This document shows positions 37,544 through 46,100 of a stretch of DNA of 64,000 nucleotides, piece after piece. How positions within the stretch are numbered: the stretch's first letter is position 1; every line of letters begins with the position of its first letter. The notes under the pieces were generated by a model. That model saw only the letters and a program-made list of their open reading frames with translations, was not told the origin of the DNA and searched no databases. Location of the stretch: contig NZ_LNZB01000060.1 of the NCBI RefSeq assembly GCF_001468085.1, positions 151,601-215,600 of the forward strand. The letters run 5' to 3'. This DNA is from Legionella waltersii. Its GTDB lineage: Bacteria > Pseudomonadota > Gammaproteobacteria > Legionellales > Legionellaceae. A program made the translations under genes and the position numbers.

Positions 37544-39352
37544 ATGCAAACTATTGCTGAAATTAATGAATTAACCGTTGCATTCCAAAATCCAAAAAAA
37601 ACAATCATTGCTTTGGATAAGGTAAGCTTCACGTTAAATCCCGGAGAGACTTTGGTGCTCTTGGGTGAATCTGGTTGTGGTAAATCGCTTACTTCCTTAG
37701 CACTGATGCGTTTACTGCCAAGATTCGCAGTGTATGGCGAAAACAGTCAAATTATTGTTCATGGAAACGATATTTTAAATCTGCCAGAAAATAAGATGCG
37801 AGAGTTACGTGGCAAAAAGATGGCGATGATTTTTCAGGAGCCTATGGCTGCATTAAATCCAGTGCTAACTATCGGAGAGCAAATTGCTGAAGTGATAAAA
37901 CGTCATCATTTTGCAATTCCTTCTGATATTCAAGGCATGGTTCTATCTCTTTTAAATGAAGTAGAAATGCCGCATCCTGACCTGCGTATACACCAGTATC
38001 CTCACCAACTCTCTGGGGGACAAAAGCAACGGGTTGTTATTGCGATGGCATTGGCTTGTAAGCCAGATGTTTTAATCGCTGATGAACCAACTACTGCCTT
38101 AGATGTGACCATTCAAGCACAAATATTAGCGTTATTAAAAAAGTTACAAACAGCTCGCCAAATGAGTATGTTACTGATTACCCATGATCTAGGAGTTGCC
38201 CAAGTCATGGCAGATCATTTATGTGTCATGTACGCGGGGCAGGTGGTAGAAAAGGCAAGTAAAAACGATTTTTTTAATCAGGTTGGGCATCCTTATGTTC
38301 AGCAGCTATTGGCCTCTTTGCCATCATTTAGTAAGAGAAATGAAAAACTACCGATTATCAGTGGATCTGTCCCAACCTTAGAATCAATGCCTAAAGGATG
38401 TAGGTTTCATGCACGATGTATCTATGCTTTTGACCGTTGTTTCCATGAGGAGCCACAACTACAAACAATAAATAATCGCATTCTGCGTTGTCACTTATAC
38501 CCAGAGATTAAAGAACTTCCTCCGTTAAACAATAAAACGGCACTTTGGGAGAAATCGGATGTTCAGGGTAAAGTCATTCTAAGGGTTAATGAATTATCTG
38601 TTCATTTTGAACATAGAAAGAGGTTTATGAGCCCAACCACTCCGCCTTTTAAAGCAGTTGATCAGCTTTCATTTTCATTATCAGAAGGCAAAACGTTAGC
38701 ATTAGTCGGGGAATCTGGTTGTGGGAAAACCACTGCAAGTAGGGCTCTATTAAGATTAATACCGGTAGCTGGAGGGGAGGTTTACTACAAAGATCAAAAT
38801 ATTTTATCCCTTGTTGGGATTGAATTAAGGCGCTACCGTAAAAAAGTGCAAATCATATTTCAAGACCCTTTTTCTTCTTTGAATCCAAGAATGACCGTTG
38901 AAGACCTTATTTCTGAAGGCATGTTGGCCCAAGGTATGAAAAGAGACTGTATCAAAAAAAATCTGAAAATGCTGATCGATCAGGTCAATTTACCCCTAAA
39001 TTCTCTTGATCGATACCCACACCAATTTTCTGGAGGTCAAAGACAGAGAATTTGCATTGCTAGAGCATTAGCCACTGAACCAGAGGTTTTAATTTGTGAT
39101 GAACCAACAAGTGCTCTTGATATTTCTGTTCAAGCGCAAATTCTTAATTTATTAAAAGAATTACAAAAAGAGAGAAACATTTCCTATTTATTTATTACCC
39201 ATAATATGGGAGTAGTTTCTTATGTCGCAGATGATGTATTAGTCATGAAAGATGGGAAACGAGTAGAATTTGGGCCTTGTGAAACCATCTTAAATCACCC
39301 TCAACATCCCTATACAAAACAATTATTAAATGCAGTTCTAGAAGTAGAGTGA
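37544..39352 (+). CDS. yejF: ABC transporter with two fused ATP-binding domains (YejF-like)
   Basis: This 602-residue oligopeptide/dipeptide-type ABC ATPase has two nucleotide-binding domains. The first has [20 protein letters not shown] and [11 protein letters not shown]. The second, from about residue 345, has [23 protein letters not shown] and [11 protein letters not shown]. Between them is the cysteine-containing oligo-HPY segment [14 protein letters not shown]. Both sites look intact, as in E. coli YejF (a peptide/microcin C importer ATPase). No permease or binding-protein genes are adjacent, unlike the yejABEF operon, so its partners must lie elsewhere. It is the last ordinary gene before the accessory island. 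Confidence 0.88.
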   Translation: MQTIAEINELTVAFQNPKKTIIALDKVSFTLNPGETLVLLGESGCGKSLTSLALMRLLPRFAVYGENSQIIVHGNDILNLPENKMRELRGKKMAMIFQEPMAALNPVLTIGEQIAEVIKRHHFAIPSDIQGMVLSLLNEVEMPHPDLRIHQYPHQLSGGQKQRVVIAMALACKPDVLIADEPTTALDVTIQAQILALLKKLQTARQMSMLLITHDLGVAQVMADHLCVMYAGQVVEKASKNDFFNQVGHPYVQQLLASLPSFSKRNEKLPIISGSVPTLESMPKGCRFHARCIYAFDRCFHEEPQLQTINNRILRCHLYPEIKELPPLNNKTALWEKSDVQGKVILRVNELSVHFEHRKRFMSPTTPPFKAVDQLSFSLSEGKTLALVGESGCGKTTASRALLRLIPVAGGEVYYKDQNILSLVGIELRRYRKKVQIIFQDPFSSLNPRMTVEDLISEGMLAQGMKRDCIKKNLKMLIDQVNLPLNSLDRYPHQFSGGQRQRICIARALATEPEVLICDEPTSALDISVQAQILNLLKELQKERNISYLFITHNMGVVSYVADDVLVMKDGKRVEFGPCETILNHPQHPYTKQLLNAVLEVE

Positions 39353-39443
39353 TCTCTTCATATTTACTTAAGAAAAAATGTGGTATATTTATGCATTTTA
39401 ATAATAATTAGATCATATCTTAACGCTGTGAGGGAATCGTTGC

Positions 39444-42400
39444 ATGAAAATTACTATAGGCGAAGCTTCTTTTAGTACGACCCAGGAATTAACAGATTTC
39501 ATCGTTGAAAAATACAACTATAAATGCGCTACAGATAGATCAAAAGACTTTTTAGATGCATTCATCAAGATGTTGGTTAAAGTGAAAGAAGGGGTAGAGG
39601 ATAAGCTACTTCAGAAAGTAATCAATGCCAACCTGCAAATCATAGAATCAAATAATAGTTTATCCGCAGAACAACTTTCTCTGATAACACTGCTTCTAAG
39701 CTCATTCACTGAGTCCTCTTCGGATGAATTAATGCACTATGATATTGCTAGTGATCAACTAAAAACCATCTCTAAGGAAGATATTGCTAAATGGCATAAA
39801 ATTCTTTCAGCCTTGAGGACAAATGCAGAACCAAAAGACCATGGTTTGCTGCTGAAGGTTGCCGCGAATTTAGGAAAGTGTGGACACTTACTTAATGACT
39901 TAGTTAAAATGTTTGATTTTCCTCCATTTCCTAGCCTATCCGAGTTTGCTGAAAACACCGCAAAAAACCTTCATCAAATACCTATTTATATCTCCCAATA
40001 CGACAAGGATCCCAGCGGTGAAAGGTTACCTAAGGAGAGTGACTTTGAAGAGGGTATTACAAGATCAACGCTCATTGAGAACCACTTTTCGCTGACCGAA
40101 TTTAAACATGAATTACAAGGGATTCACTCTTTAGTGGGTGATACTGTATTGTCAATCGAAGAGCAATATGATTTAGCCCAACAAGTTGTGTATGTCAATG
40201 CTATAGGCAAGGATCAACCCTTCAACGTTGGAAAAAAAACCTATGAAGGATTAACCGAACAAAGCAGGGAAACCTTAAAGCAACTCTTTACTGAATTGCT
40301 TGTTGAGCTTAGAAATCCAGCCATTAGCGAATCCAATCGTTTGCAAGCCGAATTAAAATTGCTCGCGGTGATTCGAGAGCAGTATTTCCGAACAACAGGA
40401 CAGCAAGTTGCAGCAAAGGTATTAGCGTCTGTCTTATTGGCATTACACCATCAAGCAGAAAATCCTTTGCTGGAAATTGCCAATGAAGAAGACCAATGCC
40501 ATACAGCAAAGATGATTGCTGTAATGCAATGGGCGCATACTGGCGGAGATACGGTTGATGTTTGTTTTAAGAGCAAGAACTTACTTCAAAAAGTAATTCA
40601 TAGCCCTAGTACACGATATTTTTACGACTCCTTGGGTATTCCCTTTTCTACTGTTCTTGCAGAGTCAGCTAAAGGGACTTATCAAGTCGGTGGTATTAAC
40701 TTTTCCAGCATCTCAGATTTGAGCTCCTATAAGGAGCGTGCGCATTCAGAAGGTGAGAGTTTGACTATAAACAAAGGTGGGCACCTCCTATCTGGTCGTA
40801 TGATTTTGGTTGAACCAGACTTTTCTACCTTAAATTACGACACCTATTCGACTCAAGAACTATTGAAATACTATCAAGAAAACGGACCTATCATTAGTTT
40901 ATCTGGTCCTCAAAGCGCTAAGAAAAAGTTGAACGAGCAATGCGCTAAGTTAGGCATAGAGTTCGCTTACAGAATTCCAGCATTTAAACAAAATCATCAG
41001 CAACAAATGGGCGCAGACTCTGATCTATTTATCCAAGTTCAACATGCAATTCATACTGCTAAACCAGGGCAGCCAATACTTCTGATAGCAAAAGATGAGA
41101 CTCAAGCCATCGAACTCTCTGAGCTTTTAAAAGAGTCTTTAGAAAAGGATAAGTCAAACTATGTAATACCTACTGCAATTGCGCACAGAACCAGTGAAGA
41201 GAGTAATAAAGGGGCTCAAGATAAATCGGGTGTAAAAAATCACATTACTATTATTACTCCAAAATGTGGATTAGGAAGAGATTACGTCACTGATCATCCA
41301 GATGGTTTTTTAGCCATACAAACCTATTTAGATACTCCTGCAACTACTTTGAAAACACTTAGTGACTTAGCTCAACAAGGAAAGCCAGGTGAATACCTGG
41401 CAATCTACGAGCAGGCCGGCACCATAAAATCCCGATCATGGTGTTTTAAAACAAAAGAAGATAAGCAGATAATTGTCCAAGAATTAAAGAAAATTCAAAC
41501 AGAGATTAACGAGGAAAATGCATTAAGGAAGTACATCACACAAGCTGTATCTGCTACCAATAAAGTATTAATGAAGCAATTTGAAGATTGGAAGGCATTT
41601 TTGCATATTATCTATCCTGAATCAGAATGGAAACAATTAGACAAAGATCTGGGAATGCATGGTGAGCAATTGTTATTAGCATTAACTGCTGCCTGGCATG
41701 AGGTTCTTGAAGAATTAGCTATTCAGAGTGAATCAGGTGATTTACTCATTCAACGAGATAAGCATGGGAAAATTTCAACGAATATCGTTAACAAGGCACT
41801 CAAGCTCTACGAAGCAAAAGCAGAAATGATTTGGAATGCTAAAAGACATCAGTTTCTAGAGAAAACAGAAGCTCTTGTTGAGCCAGGATCATTAAACCAT
41901 TTGCGCCGTAACTATTTAATGGGGGTTTCCTTTGTTGATCAATTAAACCTAAATAAGATTGAGATACGACAACAAGAACAACAACATAAAAAAGAAGCAA
42001 AAAGTAATTTTCTTTCTTTGGAATCAGGATTTGATGTGAATGGTGCAATGATAAAATACTCTGATTCTAGTATAGGAAACAGATATAAAGTACCCTTTAT
42101 ACAGAAACATCTTAAGCTACTTTCAAATGAAATCATTAAACAAATCAATAAATCGAGCTTATCGTCAACACAGAAAAAATCACTGATAAGCCGAGTAGAA
42201 AATGCACCAAATTTATTGGCTCTTGTTTTGGTGTTGGAAGATCTAGTCAACTATTTGCCAACATCTCGTTTTTCTGAAAAATATCCCCTACAACCTGTAA
42301 TCAAAGAAATGTTAAGAGTCTATGAATCAGCTGGTTTTTCGTCAAATGAGTTAAAGAATTTAAAACAGATTTATCTTGATAATGCTCTAGAGGATATTAC

Positions 42401-44078
42401 CACTGATTTGGAAACAACTTTAGCTTGGGCTAAACCAGAAAGTAGAGGACTTGGGTATTGGCTTGAGCGCTCTGCTGTTAAAGATGCTGCCCATGAAATT
42501 TTAGCGATAGTTTCGGAGCTAAAACGCGCATCAAATGGTTCAGACAATCGAGCTAAACAAGACTTGATAAAAAAATTGTATAAAGCATTAGCGAGTAATC
42601 AGTCTAAATTAGCTGATTTATGGATTTTTTCTCTGGGCCATAAAAATACACGAACTTTAATTAATCAAACCTTAACTACCCTAAATGATTTGACTGCTCT
42701 AGGAGGTAGTGAGTTGATAACCGCTGAATTGTTGGAGAAATGCCAGTCCGAACTTCATTATGAAGCAATTCAAAAACAAATTAATTCTCTTATTACTGAA
42801 CTTGAAAAAACTTATGGAATACCATTAAGTACTAATCCAACTTGGCAACGTGTAAAAGGAAAAATACAAGAAGTGCAACAACACAAAATACAAGAAGTGC
42901 AACAACACCAGAAGAGTATTTATTCTTTACACGAAATGCAATTCATTTTGGCAAATACAGATCCAAGCATAGCGGTTTTTCCTACGCCTTTATCTGAAGC
43001 GTTGGAACAATTAAGTTCAAGCATCGATAAATTAAAGACTAACTTTGAGAAAAAATTTCCAAACTCAACCCAGCATACTGCTTATTTGAAATCTCGGGCT
43101 TCTGATATTCAAAGTGGACTTGAGGGAATTAAAGGCTATACAGTAAGAAATGTTAAGATTCAAGAAGGACTTGGGACCAAAGGGTCTTTTGATTTAGTGA
43201 TCGAGGGTTCAGGAACAATCCCCCCTTTGAACGATTTTGTTCGTTACCAATCAAGACTACCAGAGTTATCCAAAGAACAAGAGAGTTTAACGAGACTATT
43301 AAAGACTTGCCAAGTTCAAATAAGAGCCGTTCAGGAGCAACTTAACATTGTAGAGCAGTTGCGGACTAAGCCGGAAACTGTACTGTTCGATATCAAACAA
43401 TTCTCAGAGAGTCATCAGCTCAAACTCAGTAAAATTCTATTATTGAAACGCTATAGACAAGAAAAAGTGATGCCAGAAGATTTAAGAGGGTTTCCTAAGC
43501 AAGTGAAAAAAGATTTTTATGATAGGCAAACCATGCAATCCATCGAAATGGAAACGTTGTCTAAGGAGCATATTCAACAAATTAGAGATCAGGCCTTAAA
43601 AAATGATTTGCTTGAATTATTCAATAAAATACAGGCTTCAAAGCAACCTAAGAATGAAAAATGGTACTCATTTGCGGGAGTGAAAAATGCGATAAGTAGT
43701 CTGTTTACCTTTCAAGAATCAGAAGAAGATTGGCATTACCATTTTGCTGAACTAAAAAATCGCTCTGATTTGAGGTTAAGCGAGTATTTAAATAATGAAA
43801 TTCCACCAAAGTGCGCTGAGATCGCGAGTGATTTAAGCGCAACACAAACTGAATTGTTGGTAAGAGAAAAATCACTTACATCACAGCTGCAATTTATACA
43901 AGAAAAAATAAATGATGAGATGAAAAAACCAACTACGGTATATAAGCCATTTGAATCTTTAGAAGCGTTGTATCAATTTGAAGTCGATGTTTGTAAATAC
44001 AAGGCTCATAATCCTGTTTTGAGCGATGCACAACCTGAAAAAGTTGATGAGGCTAGCAATAGCCAACTCAAGGTCTAG
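39444..44078 (+). CDS. Giant protein with a degenerate SecA-like motor core
   Basis: This 1544-residue protein matches no named family I know. It has no signal peptide. By eye, residues ~300-660 follow SecA: LAVIREQYFRTTGQQ at ~307 (like AxIREVAKRxxG), LEIANEEDQCHTAKM at 343-357 in place of the Walker A GxGEGKT, then MILVEPDFSTLNYD at 453-466 in place of the Walker B VDEVDSILID, IISLSGPQSAKKK like the MTGTA block, GQPILLIAKDETQAI (542-556), and ITIITPKCGLGRDY (601-614) in place of the ATxMAGRGTD loop. The final GRxGRQG Arg-finger region reads DLAQQGKPG (641-649). All catalytic residues are therefore replaced, so it is presumably an inactive ATPase fold. The last ~880 residues are helical, rich in coiled-coil stretches. 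GAGGGA precedes the ATG by 8 bases. It is probably an effector, but that is inference. The SecA similarity needs a profile search. Confidence 0.75.
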   Translation: MKITIGEASFSTTQELTDFIVEKYNYKCATDRSKDFLDAFIKMLVKVKEGVEDKLLQKVINANLQIIESNNSLSAEQLSLITLLLSSFTESSSDELMHYDIASDQLKTISKEDIAKWHKILSALRTNAEPKDHGLLLKVAANLGKCGHLLNDLVKMFDFPPFPSLSEFAENTAKNLHQIPIYISQYDKDPSGERLPKESDFEEGITRSTLIENHFSLTEFKHELQGIHSLVGDTVLSIEEQYDLAQQVVYVNAIGKDQPFNVGKKTYEGLTEQSRETLKQLFTELLVELRNPAISESNRLQAELKLLAVIREQYFRTTGQQVAAKVLASVLLALHHQAENPLLEIANEEDQCHTAKMIAVMQWAHTGGDTVDVCFKSKNLLQKVIHSPSTRYFYDSLGIPFSTVLAESAKGTYQVGGINFSSISDLSSYKERAHSEGESLTINKGGHLLSGRMILVEPDFSTLNYDTYSTQELLKYYQENGPIISLSGPQSAKKKLNEQCAKLGIEFAYRIPAFKQNHQQQMGADSDLFIQVQHAIHTAKPGQPILLIAKDETQAIELSELLKESLEKDKSNYVIPTAIAHRTSEESNKGAQDKSGVKNHITIITPKCGLGRDYVTDHPDGFLAIQTYLDTPATTLKTLSDLAQQGKPGEYLAIYEQAGTIKSRSWCFKTKEDKQIIVQELKKIQTEINEENALRKYITQAVSATNKVLMKQFEDWKAFLHIIYPESEWKQLDKDLGMHGEQLLLALTAAWHEVLEELAIQSESGDLLIQRDKHGKISTNIVNKALKLYEAKAEMIWNAKRHQFLEKTEALVEPGSLNHLRRNYLMGVSFVDQLNLNKIEIRQQEQQHKKEAKSNFLSLESGFDVNGAMIKYSDSSIGNRYKVPFIQKHLKLLSNEIIKQINKSSLSSTQKKSLISRVENAPNLLALVLVLEDLVNYLPTSRFSEKYPLQPVIKEMLRVYESAGFSSNELKNLKQIYLDNALEDITTDLETTLAWAKPESRGLGYWLERSAVKDAAHEILAIVSELKRASNGSDNRAKQDLIKKLYKALASNQSKLADLWIFSLGHKNTRTLINQTLTTLNDLTALGGSELITAELLEKCQSELHYEAIQKQINSLITELEKTYGIPLSTNPTWQRVKGKIQEVQQHKIQEVQQHQKSIYSLHEMQFILANTDPSIAVFPTPLSEALEQLSSSIDKLKTNFEKKFPNSTQHTAYLKSRASDIQSGLEGIKGYTVRNVKIQEGLGTKGSFDLVIEGSGTIPPLNDFVRYQSRLPELSKEQESLTRLLKTCQVQIRAVQEQLNIVEQLRTKPETVLFDIKQFSESHQLKLSKILLLKRYRQEKVMPEDLRGFPKQVKKDFYDRQTMQSIEMETLSKEHIQQIRDQALKNDLLELFNKIQASKQPKNEKWYSFAGVKNAISSLFTFQESEEDWHYHFAELKNRSDLRLSEYLNNEIPPKCAEIASDLSATQTELLVREKSLTSQLQFIQEKINDEMKKPTTVYKPFESLEALYQFEVDVCKYKAHNPVLSDAQPEKVDEASNSQLKV
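42861..42908 (+). repeat. 24-bp tandem duplication inside the giant gene
   Basis: Two exact 24-base copies (42861-42884 and 42885-42908) encode KIQEVQQH twice, in frame, within the helical C-terminal half of the giant protein. This is a recent replication slippage and keeps the frame open. Confidence 0.9.
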
Positions 44079-44211
44079 TTGTTTAGGAAAATACATGTTA
44101 TGGACTATTCCGACAAAGAAGAGTCGTATTTGTAACAAAGTGTTCAAAGTATAGATTTGTATGTGTAATTATTCTATACTTTAATTTAAAATTGGTCATT
44201 AGGTTTATTGT

Positions 44212-45501
44212 ATGTCTAAAAACAAAAAAAGAAATTTTTCAGATACAGCTGTTACCTTCCTAAAAATTAACTCTGAGGGAGCAACAGGAATTGCAAAAAA
44301 GGGTAAAGACATCAGTAATCTTAGTTCTAGCATCAATGCATCTAAAACTAAACCAAAAGCAACTTCTTATGGTTCTGTTAAAACTCCTGGTGCGACAATA
44401 CCAACCTCGGGAACGATACCAGAGGCTCCACCTCAGGGTGGAAGTGTAATCAATGACAATGTTAAAAAAGCATTGCAGCGTTTAAATGATAATGGCTTAA
44501 TCAAAGACACTAGAGTGGTTAAACTGGTGTTGGAGAATATTGGTTATGTGAATAGGCTAATAACTCTATTTGTTAAATTAAGAGAGCTATCCATTGAGCC
44601 CTCCAGTGATGAATTTAATTTATTAGCGCAAAATGTAGCTATTTCAGGGCAATTAGCTGACCTATTAGGAACGATGAATGAATTTAAAATCGATGTGCAC
44701 CTCTTTAGCCTAACTCAATTTGTGAAAGCAGCTGAATCAAGTATGCAATTTAAAATGGGGCTAGAACAATTGCATAGAGATCGAAGTATAACTTTGGCAT
44801 CGTTGAGATTAATGATGGAATTTCCTGCTAATGCATCGGAGCTTGCTGATTTAAAGATTAAGCTGAAGCAACGTGGCTACGGCATGAAAGCTATAGAAAA
44901 AACCTTTTACTTATTTGAGAAGGATAATATCTCAAAAGTTATCAATACATTAATTTTTGCGGTTGATAATAATGTGTATTACCCTGATATGATTAAACAA
45001 CTCTTTATTGGTAAGAAAGAGCTTGATTCCATTTTAGAGGGTGCCGAGAAATTAGCAAATGCACATTTATTATCTGAAAACTATTTCAAGGGGATTTTAA
45101 ATAAGCCAGAAAATGCCAATATTACTGCCAAGATGATGATTTTATTGAAAGAATCAGAAGTAGTACCTATTTTTGGAGTTCCAGAGATCCAGACTATCAA
45201 TCGTTTGGGCAAAGCAGCTTATTTCTTAATGGAACAGTTGCAAGATCACAATTTATTGAGTCCCTATAATTATGCTCTATTATGTGAGGATAATGGGGCT
45301 CTATTGCAGTCCCCTGTAATCATAGAAGCCTTTTCACGTCTTCCATTGTTTGAGCGTCTAACTGCAGCCGAGATAAGCACTATTTTGAATTCTATCGAGA
45401 ATAATTCAGATACCCCAGGGCATAGGATCAAGCAAATTCAAGAGATTCTTGATGGCCATGGTTTTATGGATAACCCATCAATCGGTAGTAGATGCTTATA
45501 A
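44212..45501 (+). CDS. Helical-repeat protein of unknown function (island paralogue 1)
   Basis: This 429-residue protein is unrecognised. The first ~85 residues are low complexity (Lys, Ser, Thr and Pro rich: KKRNFSDTAVTF, KPKATSYGSVK, PEAPPQGG). The rest is a run of amphipathic helices with a recurring pattern of about 30-40 residues. It is paralogous to the protein at 49250-50365: compare LEGAEKLANAHLLSENYF with LEGAKRLASRDILNAGYF, and FSRLPLFERLTAAEISTILN with FSELPLLTQFSGAEIDSILN. No signal peptide or membrane span is seen. It follows the giant SecA-like gene by 133 bases. Position and style fit a translocated Dot/Icm substrate, but no motif proves it. Confidence 0.75.
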   Translation: MSKNKKRNFSDTAVTFLKINSEGATGIAKKGKDISNLSSSINASKTKPKATSYGSVKTPGATIPTSGTIPEAPPQGGSVINDNVKKALQRLNDNGLIKDTRVVKLVLENIGYVNRLITLFVKLRELSIEPSSDEFNLLAQNVAISGQLADLLGTMNEFKIDVHLFSLTQFVKAAESSMQFKMGLEQLHRDRSITLASLRLMMEFPANASELADLKIKLKQRGYGMKAIEKTFYLFEKDNISKVINTLIFAVDNNVYYPDMIKQLFIGKKELDSILEGAEKLANAHLLSENYFKGILNKPENANITAKMMILLKESEVVPIFGVPEIQTINRLGKAAYFLMEQLQDHNLLSPYNYALLCEDNGALLQSPVIIEAFSRLPLFERLTAAEISTILNSIENNSDTPGHRIKQIQEILDGHGFMDNPSIGSRCL

Positions 45502-45569
45502 ACCCGCTTTAGTCTAGGTAGTGTGTAATCAGTATTTATAAAGACTACTTGGACTTTAATCCCCATATC

Positions 45570-45975
45570 CGATTCCTCACGGCTGAGGAATCGACTCATT
45601 TTTTAAAATGGGGAATTTATACCAAAGGTCGGGTGCTTCGCCTAATGGCGCTGCCTTAAGCGGTGTCATTAGGGTCCAGCATCGCTCCGCTTGCTTACGC
45701 GCGCGGCTCGGTTATTTCTTTGCTGTCTGAATCAAATCCTAGTCACAGCAGGGAGTGAACCGAGACGCGCGCGTAAGCAAGCCGAAACGGAACTATCCGC
45801 TTTCACGAATGACACTGCTTAAGGCAGCGCCATTAGGCGAAGCGCCGGACCTACGCTTACTGACCATCAGAGAAGAGATTAGTTGGGGCACTATAATATA
45901 AGTCGATTCCTCAGCCCTCACGGTCGCAGCAAAGATTGTAAAACGTCAACCGAGCCGCGACCGTGAGGGAGCGGA
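45570..45975. repeat. Mosaic palindromic element, copy C (complete, with tail)
   Basis: This occupies the middle of the 599-base gap between the two large island genes. The left arm (GGCTGAGGAATCGACTCATT, GGTCGGGTGCTTCGCC, TAATGGCGCTGCCTTAAGCG) and right arm (CACTGCTTAAGGCAGCGCC, GGCGAAGCGCCGG, GTCGATTCCTCAGCC) are mutual inverts. The inner inverted pair is GCTTGCTTACGCGCGCGG with the matching CGCGCGCGTAAGCAAGC. After the right arm comes the tail AACCGAGCCGCGACCGTGAG and GGAGCGGATA. It is the fullest copy in the window. The rest of the gap (45502-45569 and 45976-46100) shows nothing recognisable. Confidence 0.82.
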
Positions 45976-46100
45976 TAACAGTCTATTCAGAACAATTGGA
46001 AGCTAAAATTATTTTAGTTCAAATGCAAATGGAGATGAGCCTCAGGCCCATCTCCATTTTCTAAGGATATCTAGTCCGCACAGTTAGGCGCGGCTTCGAT

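Noticed and set aside
39370-39443. Possible PmrA-type site (TTTAATAATAATTAG) before the giant gene, which would support effector regulation
   Set aside because: The match to the repeated TTAAT consensus is weak and the sequence is generally AT-rich, so chance is likely.
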